Of a stretch of DNA of 64,000 nt, positions 24,878-37,740 are shown one piece after another. The translations under genes and the position numbers were made by a program. The stretch lies in contig CM067345.1 of the NCBI GenBank assembly GCA_034190875.2, positions 27,466,811 through 27,530,810 on the forward strand, given 5' to 3'. The DNA comes from Urechis unicinctus. Its lineage: Eukaryota > Annelida > Polychaeta > Xenopneusta > Urechidae. Positions within the stretch are counted from its first letter, which is position 1. The number at the start of each line of letters is the position of its first letter. The notes beneath the pieces were generated by a model. It was not told where the DNA came from and did not search any database. It was given only the letters and a program-made list of their open reading frames with translations.

Positions 24878-25110
24878 ATTTGCTCTATAAGAGTTGAGAG
24901 CTGGTTTGATGCCTTAAAAAGCTACCCTCAAAAAGGTCGTTTAGTATGGTCGGCCATTGTGCTGTGAGGGCCGGATTTTGCTCAATAAGGGTTGAGAGCT
25001 AGGTCTTAAAAGATACGGTCGTTTGCGGAGGCAAAAAAAAATCCAGAATTTTGCTCTATAAGGGTCGAGAGCTGGTGCGGTGTCTTAAAAGATACGGTCG
25101 TTAAGTATGG
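24878..25110. repeat. Three diverged tandem repeats with a conserved hairpin
   Basis: TTGCTCTATAAGRGTYGAGAGCT-type words begin near 24879, 24976 and 25049. Each is followed by CTTAAAAGATACGGTCGTT or a variant and by AGTATGGTCGG in the first and third. GCTCT and AGAGC flank a 10-nt loop in copies 1 and 3; copy 2 has one mismatch. They lie just beyond the right edge of the island and may be part of it. Confidence 0.75.
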
Positions 25111-25119
25111 TCGGCTATA

Positions 25120-26920
25120 CTGCTGCTCCATCAACCCCAAGCTTTTCCACATTTTGGCGTCTGTATTGAACGTCGAAGGTGAGCAGGAGAGACTATATTG
25201 AGCATCAGTAACACGGATCGATATGTATGATGTGCCTAGTGTAAAGCCACCTAGAATAGGTGACAGTATTCAGCTTTCAATGTCTCGTCTGTCGCAAGGA
25301 TTTAGAATAGTGCCGTTGAAATGTATGATAGTTACATTCTTGTGTCGTCCTTTGCTGCGACTTGCAGTACATTGCCATTGCAACCCAAGCTACTTTTACC
25401 TAATATTGCATATACCCGAGTTTTACAACCCAATAAATACCTCATTTATCGATACCTAGTACACTCGATTCTAGACGCAGGGATGCATTGTATTGACTTA
25501 ACACGCATTTTGCACACATTGACAGCAATGAATAATTCGAGACATTGTCAGTACAGTCAGCCCCAACAGCAAAGGATTTAAAGCAGCAGTGAGCGCCAAT
25601 AGACGCCATAACTTATCCGTACATGGCGAGGTTTCGGCAGCCATGCTTATTTGCCCTGCAAGATTAATGATCAACATACATCCTCAACAAAAACATGTTT
25701 ATTTATGCGAAGTCGGCTGATATATTGTAACCGGTGGTTACATTGTCCAATTAAAGACATATAAGCGTTAGTATTGATCCTACACCAAAGCACCAAAACA
25801 TTCGTTGTCGCTCAATACATCTCAAGTACGGTTTAATGAGAAAGATCCCTTTGCAGCTTTACACGTATATACCTGGTGTCTAAACGAATTGGTTTCATTA
25901 AGTGATAGTATTCACGAACAGAAAACCTTCAATTACTTCATGACAGATTATTAGCAAACATAATAATGACTGTCTATTGTTTCAGATTTATGTGACCATG
26001 CGTATCTTGTTCTTTCATTTTCTGGAAAAATGGAATCTCCAATTGCTTAAGATTTAATGTTAACCCCAACCTTTGAAACATTGAGTTAGTATTTAACCAT
26101 TTCAGTCGCATATCATTTCGACGATGATACAGCTGTCGATTAATTGTTCAATTGGCTCACATTGAATTCAAAATTGAAAGCCTTGTATATAGTCTATTGG
26201 TGACATTTGATATAAATCTCCTACATTTACTGACAGGAAAAAACAATTTCAATCGTAAAGGTGGTAAGATGAGTATAGTTGATTCCTAAATGAGCCATGT
26301 AATGACATAATTGATTGACATACATCCTTATGTTCAACATCGATTTATTACATGTCCCATTCTCCCACACCTGTCATATCATTGTGCGTGCTCACCAGGC
26401 AAGGTCTTATGTATCGATTTATATAGTAGCCAGCATTTATTGATTTCTGCTGTTGTTGTGTTTCCTTCTTGCTCCATCTATGCAAAGTAAAAATTTTAGA
26501 ATATGTCCTTTTTTTCCAAAGCGGGTTGGAGAAGAGACAAATGGTTATGGTTCTGTTTTGGACGATATCAAAGCTCTTAGTTAATTCATCGTCAAAGATG
26601 AGGTATAAGATAGCGACAGCGCATGGTTCTGTGTTACTTAACTCATTTGTATAAGTTTATATTAAAAACTGTCGGTTTATTCAGTGCCGTTAATTATTCT
26701 TTGAAATGTGTTATGATTATTGTTTTCCGAATTTAAAACATTAATCAACGCTTTTCACATTTGATTTTTGTGCAACCGAACAATCTTTCACTCGCTATTG
26801 GGTAGAGCTGTTATGAAATAAACGTTCGTCTAAGTATCGGCACTACATTCACAAAAAGTACGCTCATCCAAAAATAACAGTTATTTTGCAAAAAATAACC
26901 ACACCTAAATAAATGTAGAT
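25120..26920. other. No gene recognised
   Basis: AT-rich sequence without a supported gene, RNA or repeat. Open frames at 25223-25581 overlap in two phases and look random. Confidence 0.6.
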
Positions 26921-26924
26921 AATT

Positions 26925-27095
<171 letters not shown>

Positions 27096-27204
27096 GAAGA
27101 CAATGGCTAACCCAACTTTTTGTTCTCTGCGAAGACAATGGCTTGCCAACTCTATCCAACCGGATCTATCATATGTCGGTAAATTTAATACCTACACGTG
27201 CGTG

Positions 27205-27446
<242 letters not shown>

Positions 27447-29185
27447 ATAATGGGGTCCTATTGAGTCAGTCTAACTTATTTTTCAACCCTTACCGTCGTC
27501 CCCTATCGACCTCTTCCATCCAAGTATACTGTTCTTGTTTGTAGGGATCTATTCTATAATTCAACATTCAGTTCTATAGAGTTAGTCCTGTGGGTGGAAT
27601 TAGATATCTGATTTTGTATACATGCATGATTTACTGGTGTCATAAACCACCACCCATTGAGGCCAAACCAATAAGCTCCCTGCATATTAGATGCCCCCAA
27701 TATGTCTTTGCAAGCTCTCTATATCATTCCTAGGTGAGTTTAACGATCACGATTAAATGCATGTGTGTTTTATACTTACAATGTCGAATCTTACCTTGCT
27801 GGCCGAGTAAAACACAGACTTTATAGCGGATTGCCGATTGTTCCATTTATCATGAGAATTAAAGGCAAGCAGCCACAGTTAGTCCAGCTCAATACATAAA
27901 AACAATTTGCTAATCACCTGGTTACAGCATTTGTATTCTCAACGATTAAGGCATAGGTACATGCATTATGACGCATCCAACTGTTATGATTACGTAGACG
28001 TTAAATCCACCGATTACACCAACAAATTAATACAGATCTCAATGACGTGCTTGCGCTGCAGCATACACAAGCTATACACAAGCGGCCAGCACTTGGAAGT
28101 AATATGTCATTCTATACCTTCAACACCGTTCTGATAACAAGAAAAGTATTACAGTGGTAGCATATGGAAATATATTGGTAAAGCTATTAGCGGGTGGGGT
28201 TAGGATGCAAAAAACGGAGAAAGTCGGGTTGCATGTGGCGTAGGTGTTGGACTGGGGGTGGAAAGGATAGCACCACAGATGCAATGGGGTTTCAGGAATG
28301 GGCTTCATGTGGTGCCATTAATTTGATTTGAGGACATTAAAGTAAGCGAAGCTCATATCCATGATATATCTGCCAATCACAATTGCCTAATACCAGCATT
28401 TTGTAATTGCTGTTACAATAGTAAAACATATATGAACATCACGGCATTCTGAGCGCCTAATCTGTATTTTGAGGCTCATAACTGATATTTCACCATATAA
28501 GGTGGTATTCGTGATGTCAGATAATGCGTTACATATCGAGCATGGTTGAATTTCTACTAACTGACCCTTTATCTAACGCCAGCATAAAATAACCGTCGTT
28601 TGGCCAAATGAGGCATTTCATCCCTTCTAAGCCAAAGGCAATTTAAACTGTCGAGCGCATGGCGATGCCTTCAGATCCCTTTGATTGATCGTGGTACTAT
28701 TTGTCCCCTCATTAATACCTACTTAGTGTTTTTCTTGGGTATTTTCCGTGCAGAGTAGTCTTCCCTATCATCGCATGTCTTTCCAATGTGCTACACATCA
28801 GCTGTGAATATTATGGGATCTATTTTGCATGATGTAAGGTTTTGTCGATATTATATATGTATTCAGCAATTACAAATAATACAGGAATGTATTTTGAATA
28901 CATTTACAATAGTTCACAAGTCGCTTTACTATGGAAATAAAGTTATGCTGGTAGTAGTTACCGATTCATTATTAATATAAAGACAGGGATCGACATGTTA
29001 CGACTCAGAGATACAACCAATAACAACCTGATTAGGTCATAATGTGTATTTTATGGTGCTGCTTTATATTAATACACGTTCTATGCCCCTTCTCATCCGA
29101 GTTGTTTAGAAAATCAATGATTAGCCGCTCGGTGGCTGGTCGAATATATATGCATTTGGCATAAAACAGTTGACCAGCCATTCTT
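27447..29185. other. No gene recognised
   Basis: No supported feature. Short frames at 27907-28134 and 28786-28980 have no recognisable content. Confidence 0.6.
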
Positions 29186-29189
29186 AAAA

Positions 29190-29256
29190 TTTAAATATAT
29201 TTATATATATAAATATATACATATATATATATACATATATATATATGTACATATAT

Positions 29257-29321
<65 letters not shown>

Positions 29322-29334
29322 GATATATACATAT

Positions 29335-29415
<81 letters not shown>

Positions 29416-29735
29416 ATATACGTATATATATAGCCATTTTAATATATATATTTTTATAACTATAAATATATATATATATATATAGCAGATTATTATGTTA
29501 TATATATATATTTTTATAACTATAAATAGATATATATATATACATATATTATATATATATATATAAATGTATGTATAGATTAATATAGCTGTATATGTAT
29601 GTACATATATATATATATATATGTATTATTATTTGATTACGTACAAGATATATATATACCCAATTTTTCCCTTATATATATATACATATATAGACTATCA
29701 ATATATCTATATATGACAGTAATGTTATTTATGTG
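29190..29735. repeat. TA-rich microsatellite block with an internal duplication
   Basis: Long ATAT and GTATAT runs. Within it TATATTTTTATAACTATAAAT occurs twice (about 29447 and 29507), a duplication of about 60 bp. Confidence 0.95.
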
Positions 29736-29739
29736 TATA

Positions 29740-30270
29740 TCTTTTTATACTAAGATCATATAATATATATCGTTATATATGCCAAATAATCTTTTAGCAA
29801 TCCCTCTCGAAGAGAAAGATACCCAAGCTCAATATTGATAAACTTACAATATCACGGGCATCGATCAGGTGCTATAAATGCAGGACATATTTTGTTAGTG
29901 GGATTACATTTAACACAGTGTACGTTTTGCGCCTGACATACCCCAAAAGCGAATAACTCCCTTGACGTCTATGGGGACAGAACTGTTTTCTAAAGGTTGC
30001 TTGTCCACATGTGCGAAAGTGATACAAAAAGGTAGGCGACATCTATTAAGCCACATAATTACATTTTTATAATAATGCATGGCAAGCTCTGCAACTATAC
30101 GACACCCCTAAGGCTGCAGAACATTACATGTAATGGGATTGAGGCGCTAGAGAATCATTTAGATAGAGACAAAGAGTCCAACCCGCGATTGAATGATTAT
30201 TTAATGCACGCGGATGTTCGTAGCAGAATACGACTTGAATATGGGCACCATGGGCCTCATTATATTAATA
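29740..30270. other. No gene recognised
   Basis: Mixed-composition spacer between two TA blocks. A 72-codon frame at 30075-30293 runs into a (CA)n tract and is not convincing. Confidence 0.5.
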
Positions 30271-30300
30271 GACACACACACACACATACATAAACACATA

Positions 30301-30370
<70 letters not shown>

Positions 30371-30390
30371 TATATATATATATATATACG

Positions 30391-30424
<34 letters not shown>

Positions 30425-31049
30425 ACGTATATATATATATATATATACCTATGTATATATATAATACATATATATATATTTAAATATATATATATAAATT
30501 ATATATATATATATATATATATAATACATTATAATTATATATTTATATGTGTGCGTTTTTATTGATATTTGTGTGTGTTTATATATATATAAATGTGTAA
30601 ATATGTATATTTACATATATATATATGTATTCACATTTATATATATAGATATATGAATACATATATAAACATTTATATTTATATGTGTGTGCCTTTTTAT
30701 AGATATTTGTGTGTGTTATATATTTATAAATGTGTACATATGTATATTTGTATATATATGCATATATATATAGATATATATTTATATATATACATGTATA
30801 GATATTCGATATATATATATACATATATTTTCATATATATACATACATATATATATATATATTTAGATATATATGTAAATATTATATATATATATTAATA
30901 TAAATATATATATATATATATATTCATATATATATTGATATAAATATATATAGGGATACATATATTTATATATATAATATATAGATATATTATATATATA
31001 TATCTATATATATATATATCTATATATATATATATATTATATATATATA

Positions 31050-31140
<91 letters not shown>
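30270..31140. repeat. (CA)n then long TA-rich array with a 136-bp tandem duplication
   Basis: ACACACAC at 30271 leads into TA repeats. ATTTATATGTGTG followed by TATTTGTGTGTG occurs at 30541 and again at 30677, giving a 136-bp period over about 270 bp. The block ends in more than 100 bp of pure TA. Confidence 0.95.
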
Positions 31141-32452
31141 TCGATTTTCGTCTGCATTTGCGCATCAATGGGTTATGTTTGCATTCTCTGCAGTGGTTCG
31201 GTGATATATGTTCCCATCAATCATTCATTATATAAAAGATCGAGGTCGTTTTAGGACATTATGTGTCGGCTCTCAGATTAACGAATTTTATGTTTGTTTG
31301 TTTCTTGATATTTTCCTTAATGCAAATATATATTCCTTTTAGCAAATTCGAGTGATGTCAAACAATGGACACTTACATGAAACGAAACACCTACTCTAAG
31401 TCGATGGTGATACCTTCCATTGTTACCCTACTCTTCTAGCAATTATCAATCATTAGTTACTTTGATGAGATCCCCGAGGCATCCCACGCGCAATTATGCA
31501 TTGTCTTCCATTATTATACATATGCTTAAGGTACTGATCATATCAATGCACAGTTGTACCTAATCATTGTTGTGTGTAAATTAACATATGTATATGCCCG
31601 CAGTATTATAACATTGAAATGGGTTATAGATAAAAATAGATATATTGCAAACAACTAAACAGCGGGCTATGTGTAAGGCATTTTTCCAAAGAAGGGTGCT
31701 TATTTCTGGAAATTTATTGTTTGAGCGACATTGTAGCTACTACAGCAATACGATGAAGTAGATGCAGTAAGCAGAAGGCTGTCATACTAAAGCCTGATTT
31801 GTTCAGACAGGGTAAAACTACAACTAAACCAAGCAAATCACTATGTTGTTGCTCAGTTTTCCTCGCTGAACTGTTCAGAATGTTTCCCGAACAATGACTT
31901 GCACACAGACAGCTGTTTGTGCAAACGCATGAAGAATTTACCTCTCTCCCATGTTAAAACGAATAATTCATTCGGGCCTTTATTTCAGAATTGATCCATA
32001 CGATTATAAACGTAACCTCTTTGCTGAGTTATGAACAGCCACTGGCAGATCCAGTATATTGTGTTGCTACTTGAAACACATGCTTTAGAGATAATTTGAT
32101 TTTTACCTATGAAGCTTTTGCTGTCAGCGCGGTAGAGAGATACTGTGGCTAGCAAATAATTGCATCTTATTTGCTATCAGATAGGTGTTGATGTATAAAA
32201 AATATATTTCTATTGGCTTTTTCTTGGTGACTTCATGGCAAATATTTCCACTAATTAGTTTGGTGCTTCATATTTTCTTTACATTACAATAGGTTCAACT
32301 AATAAACAACAGCGTTATAAAAATTTGCTAGCAAATGTCATCACGTTTGCTTCAACAATACGTTTAGAGCACCATCGTCCATGGAACCGTACATTTGTCT
32401 CTCTTCACACACGTAGCCTGTAAACCTGAATTATTAACCGCATAGTCACCAT
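31141..32452. other. No gene recognised
   Basis: AT-rich sequence; nothing supported on either strand. Confidence 0.6.
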
Positions 32453-32702
32453 CCATTACATGCTTGAACACAGATTGTATTTAACCTAAGAGGTGGAATT
32501 GGTCATATACCATTAGGTCATAGCAGTAAGAAAGAAAACAATAGAGTATAATTTGAGACCGAATGTTGCACCTAAGCATCTCATTACTGAATTCGATTTC
32601 ATAGTTCGAGCGAATAAAGCAAGATTTATGGTAATAGCTTGCTCCAACGGGTGCGTTTCTCTAGACTCTCTCTGGACTTATCATACGCATATAACTTCAC
32701 CT
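32453..32702. repeat. 250-bp perfect direct repeat, left copy
   Basis: Identical base for base with 34279-34528 (offset 1826). It starts CCATTACATGCTTG and ends AACTTCACCT. The ends are not the TG...CA expected of LTRs, and I see no primer-binding site beside it. Confidence 0.97.
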
Positions 32703-34278
32703 ATTATTTCCCCCCATAACTACATCTTCGCTTAATTACCTTGCAGTTCACTATTCTTCTATTGTCTGCCCCCCCACAGAGCCATAACGTGTCGAAATTA
32801 TCAATAATTGTCATTCCTATTCTTTGGCACGCTTTTCCCTTTTTCTCCTCATCATTTTTTTCCTTTTTTTTGTTCGACCTTTAAATCATAAATTTCTTCT
32901 GTGCCCTTCCCCCTACTAACTCTCCCCCAGACTTTACGCATGCCTCCCGCAGCCTTGGATCATGTTTGTGCTTACCCTTTCTATAAAACTCTCATGCCAT
33001 CGACCCATCCTTTCCTCTCTCTATTCGGCCCTTGTGTCAAAGATAACTTCCTTCAAAGATAGCTCTTGCCTAAATAGTTCGGCTCGAAACTCCCCTGTCT
33101 GAGCGATATAATGGCTGCTAACTACAGTAGTTGACAACGATACCTGATTGTACAATGGGTTGCACTACGCTATAACCCCTTTATAATTTACTACGTTGTC
33201 TACCACCGCTCGATCTGTGTTCTCTCCACTGAATCTTATTTATCCATCCTTCACATGTTCCTCCCCTCTCACCCCATCATTCCGTCCACCGTACTCTTTT
33301 ATCTTCACCAACATTGTTCCGTATTATTGTCCTCTGACATTACCTGTGCCCAACAAACCAGAATGTTTCCATTCTCACGTTGCAATGACGCAACCCGCAA
33401 TTTGCAAGCTGCTGTGCAAACGGCTCACCCTATTAGGATTCTCTTCCACCTATCCCACAAAACCAATGATTCTCTTCGTATATCCTTGTTGAGTATTATG
33501 TCCCCATCAGAAAGCCCTTTGATTAAACGTTCCCCCTTTTCTACTGTACCCGTTATCACCGCCCGCCCCCATTCCATTATATTGGTGTACATCTCACTGA
33601 AGCCTCCTATGCTCTCATCTAACTAGAATGCACCACGATACACAACCCATCATCTATTTTTACCTTTGAGTGTTTTTCCGACAGCCACGGCCGGTATACC
33701 CTCAAACAACGTGCAACCCGGTTCTAAAAAGTTGTTTCGTTACTTATAAGTAATGCCCAAATCCCATATTATCACAAGTGCCCACTACCAATTCTGAGAC
33801 ATACTAATCTCTATGCTTTCTTTTCGCGCGTTCTCCGGATGCACGTTTATATCCAAATACCCATGGTGTAATTAACGAAAACACCCACACTTCCCTATTG
33901 TCCTTTACCTGACTTAGGACGCACCCTCGCCACCCTACCTCCCACTGTTTCAAAAATTGACCGCTACCCCCCCCCTCCCAATGCAACCCCGCGCGACGCC
34001 CCGCACTTTTCCCACCGTACCACAAGCTCCACTGGAGCCCGTTCATTAGGCCAAAACTCCTCCCCCCCCCCTGCATCGACCGTACGCGCTGCCCTCAACT
34101 GATCACCCTCCCCGCAGAAGCAGCCACCTTGCTCCCTGCCCCCACAGTTTGCTACACATGGTAGGCCCTAGCAGAATGCTTCACCCACTAGCCCCCTTAC
34201 CCCTCTACGTTCCACCGCTACCTCACGCGCTCTCTCCCGCCCGCGACGCTTCCCCGTATACCCACCGCCGGCCCATGA
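32703..34278. other. C-rich segment enclosed by the 250-bp repeats
   Basis: The plus strand is unusually rich in C and C/T tracts, with runs such as CCCCCCCC near 33969 and 34061, and the skew starts and ends close to the two repeat copies. 33090-33620 is a diverged copy of 35215-35700. Several frames are open across 33196-33626 and 33804-34076, but they are Pro/Ser/Thr- or Gly/Trp-rich artefacts of composition. No gene recognised. Confidence 0.8.
33090..33620. repeat. Diverged repeat, copy A (C-rich version)
   Basis: Shares ordered blocks with 35215-35700: GATATAATG, GTAGTTGACAA, GTACAA.ATGGG, TTTATAATT, GTCTACCACCGCT, CCGTACT.TTT and GTGCCCAACAAACCA. Differences are often C here against T there. 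Confidence 0.75.
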
Positions 34279-34528
34279 CCATTACATGCTTGAACACAGA
34301 TTGTATTTAACCTAAGAGGTGGAATTGGTCATATACCATTAGGTCATAGCAGTAAGAAAGAAAACAATAGAGTATAATTTGAGACCGAATGTTGCACCTA
34401 AGCATCTCATTACTGAATTCGATTTCATAGTTCGAGCGAATAAAGCAAGATTTATGGTAATAGCTTGCTCCAACGGGTGCGTTTCTCTAGACTCTCTCTG
34501 GACTTATCATACGCATATAACTTCACCT
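34279..34528. repeat. 250-bp perfect direct repeat, right copy
   Basis: Identical to 32453-32702. Flanks differ on both sides. Confidence 0.97.
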
Positions 34529-34559
34529 TATTGACCAATAGTTACACATTGAGCCGTAC

Positions 34560-34995
34560 TCATATTGGTCAAGCGACATTACCGCGAATACAAGCCGAAG
34601 TTCATTCTATATGAAACTAAAACAAATACGTTGCTGATGCCTATGAACCTCGTTCAACCATCATATTCCATTGCGTTTATACAAACACTACTGGTTATCA
34701 CACAATATGAGCTTGATGTGCTTCACACGGATAAGCTCCTGAAACGGCTCCAATAACCATTACTGTCACCATGTATTAGACTGAATGTGATTGCGTTGCT
34801 CCAAAACCAATGTACCTTGTCAGCTACCTTAAGTGAAAGACCCGGCATTATCTATCAGCTAAGTTTACGATGGAAATATTATTTATTTGGGTGTTTTTTC
34901 ATGCGCTTACACTTGCAAACACATACAATTACATTGTTCTGTATTATGCACGATTATAAAGTGTCGGATGTTATGAATGAATTCTGAGAAATGCT
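34560..34995. repeat. Dispersed repeat, plus-orientation copy
   Basis: 34640-34870 matches the reverse complement of about 41610-41830 at high identity, including GGATAAGCTCCTGAAACG and ACCTTGTCAGCTACCTTAAG-like blocks. The GCTCCTGAAACGGCTCCAATAA block and the following GTCAGCTACC/CATTATCTATC also match the macrosatellite near 1075-1160, so all belong to one repeat family. Confidence 0.8.
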
Positions 34996-35214
34996 TCGGA
35001 TCGGTTATAAATGTCGGTCTGATCCACAACAGCCACTATCAACTCGCTCACTTGACATGACTATTGTGGTGTTCGCCTAAGATCATGTTGCTCGTGTGAG
35101 AGCAAACGCGTCAAGTGTCATCGAATATATACCACGATATATTCGTCAATCGGGTCAAAGATAACTGAAATTCAGTATATATGCTGGCAGAAATACATGA
35201 AGGCTCTACTAAAA

Positions 35215-35700
35215 CTAGTATTCTGATCGATATAATGTAAGTGTTACGAAACATCGTAGTTGACAAGATAACACTTTGTACAAAATGGGTGCATCTTCAA
35301 ATAACTTTTTTATAATTCCTCACAGTTAGTCTACCACCGCTGCTGATCCTGTGGAGTGCCACCTGAATTTATATTATTATCATTCAGCATGTTTTAAGTG
35401 ACGACCGCCATTAACCGTACTTTTATATTTTCTCCAGATATTGTTCTTAATTATTTATGCGTTGTTGACGATTATTGTGTGCCCAACAAACCACATAACT
35501 ATATCTCACGTTCAAAACACAGCAATTTTGCAATCTGGGATAAATTGGGCTTACCTAATGAGGATTTTGCATGCAATGCACATATTGGATGCATTGATGT
35601 TTGTCAAGTATGGTTTTTGGTTGTATTATTGTCAAATCAGAAATGGGCAATTTGAATTACCGTTCCTGTACACCTTTCTACTGTAACCGTGATGCCATTC
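35215..35700. repeat. Diverged repeat, copy B
   Basis: Counterpart of 33090-33620, less C-rich. Open frames at 35398-35655 and 35441-35686 overlap in two phases and are not conserved in copy A. Confidence 0.75.
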
Positions 35701-36035
35701 GCGCTGAGAATGTTCTATTAGGGGTTGTGACACGGCTGTGAATACCTATGGATAAGCATCTAACAAGAATGCTTTCACATAGGTTTGCATATGTGTATAC
35801 GGAAACACCCGGTTTTCTTCAGTATGGAAACGTTCTGCATGACACCAAAAAGCATCATGCGTTTCTGCTTGGGCAGAGAGGTACAGCACATTTTCATGGC
35901 TAGGATATAATGATATATATTATGAATATTGCATGGACAATTAACAATTTCGATGTGTGGAGTACCTTATGGTTTTGATTTTAGGAAAATGGCGAAACAT
36001 GAATGATGCTATTTCCGGTTGCTCCGGTAATACAT

Positions 36036-36553
36036 AGCTAGCGAAAAGTTAGTTGATTTTTATTATGGCTAACGAATGTCGTTAAAGGCAATATTTTGTG
36101 CCACAGACATTTCTACAAAAAGAATATTATTCAGAAGTGATACTCCTGTCATTCTTCAATGCCTTGTTTCCGTGAAGTGTGTGCACCAGCCTGCATAACA
36201 CATCGTAAATATCAACCTGCCGTTGTTATTCAAACAGTAATTTATTCATTGCATACCTATTGTGTCAGATATTTCACTTGCTACATAAGCGGTGTTTCTG
36301 GTTGTATTCGTTAGGATGAATAAATACGGATATATAACATTAGTGGCTGATATACACGAATAGCAGACAATTTGAGCATAATAATATTGATGGATTGCTT
36401 TGTTTTCTTTTTGCATATCATTTTACGTTCTCCCAATGCAGTAAGGGTGTGTAGATTGCTTCTGTGTAAATTCGTGAATCAATACCACAAACCATAACCA
36501 AACTGCAAGCTAACGCAAGCCAAAATATGAATAGTGGGTCAATTGCTGATAAC
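36036..36553. repeat. 0.5-0.6-kb tandem repeat, unit 1
   Basis: Starts AGCTAGCGAAAAGTTAGTTG and ends ...CAATTGCTGATAAC. It lacks the last roughly 100 bp present in units 2 and 3. Near-identical to them otherwise. Confidence 0.95.
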
Positions 36554-37141
36554 AGTTGATTTTTATTATATCTTAACGAATGTTGTTAAAGGCAATATTT
36601 TGTGCCACAGACATTTCTACAAAAAGAATATTATTCAGAAGTGATACTCCTGTCATTCTTCAATGCCTTGTTTCCGTGAAGTGTGTGCACCAGCCTGCAT
36701 AACACATCGTAAATATCAACCTGCCGTTGTTATTCAAACAGTAATTTATTCATTGCATACCTATTGTGTCAGATATTTCACTTGCTACATAAGCGGTGTT
36801 TCTGGTTGTATTCGTTAGGATGAATAAATACGGATATATAACATTAGTGGCTGATATACACGAATAGCAGACAATTTGAGCATAATAATATTGATGGATT
36901 GCTTTGTTTTCTTATTGCATATCATTTTACGTTCTCCCAATGCAGTAAGGGTGTGTAGATTGCTTCTGTGTAAATTCGTGAATCAATACCACAAACCATA
37001 ACCAAACTGCAAGCTAACGGAAGCCAAAATATGAATAGTGGGTCAATTGCTGATAACATCGAATCACAGCGAGTTGGATATTGCTACTTAATATGCAATA
37101 TCACAATATATTTCAACTAACATCCACAAATCGATTTCCAC
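36554..37141. repeat. 0.5-0.6-kb tandem repeat, unit 2
   Basis: Begins directly at AGTTGATTTTTATTATATC, lacking the first 15 bp of units 1 and 3, and includes the extra tail (ATCGAATCACAGCGAGTTGG to AATCGATTTCCAC). Confidence 0.95.
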
Positions 37142-37740
37142 AGCTAGCGAAAAGTTAGTTGATTTTTATTATATCTTAACGAATGTTGTTAAAGGCAATA
37201 TTTTGTGCCAGAGACATTTCTACAAAAGAATATTATTCAGAAGTGATACTCCTGTCATTCTTCAATGCCTTGTTTCCGTGAAGTGTGTGCACCAGCCTGC
37301 ATAACACATCGTAAATATCAACCTGCCGTTGTTATTCAAACAGTAATTTATTCATTGCATACCTATTGTGTCAGATATTTCACTTGCTACATAAGCGGTG
37401 TTTCTGGTTGTATTCGTTAGGATGAATAAATACGGATATATGACATTAGTGGCTGATATACACGAATAGCAGACAATTTGAGCATAATAATATTGATGGA
37501 TTGCTTTGTTTTCTTATTGCATATCATTTTACGTTCTCCCAATGCAGTAAGGGTGTGTAGATTGCTTCTGTGTAAATTCGTGAATCAATACCACAAACCA
37601 TAACCAAATTGCAAGCTAACGCAAGCCAAAATATAAATAGTGGGTCAATTGCTGATAACATCGAATCACAGCGAGTTGGATATTGCTACTTAATGTGCAA
37701 TATCACAATGTATTTCAACTAACATCCACAAATCGATTTC
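37142..37740. repeat. 0.5-0.6-kb tandem repeat, unit 3
   Basis: Has both the AGCTAGCGAAAAG head and the 100-bp tail, so it is the most complete unit. A few substitutions and a 1-bp loss in an A run distinguish it. Confidence 0.95.

Noticed and set aside
19441-25110. CRISPR array (42-bp units or the three hairpin repeats)
   Set aside because: The 42-bp units are contiguous without unique spacers, the hairpin repeats are only three and diverged, and the setting is eukaryotic.
33196-34076. Pro/Ser/Leu-rich (plus) and Gly/Trp-rich (minus) frames in the C-rich segment
   Set aside because: Explained by base skew; the diverged copy at 35.2-35.7 kb does not keep the frames.
32453-34528. LTR retrotransposon formed by the two 250-bp repeats
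   Set aside because: No TG...CA ends, no primer-binding or polypurine site, and no gag or pol between them.
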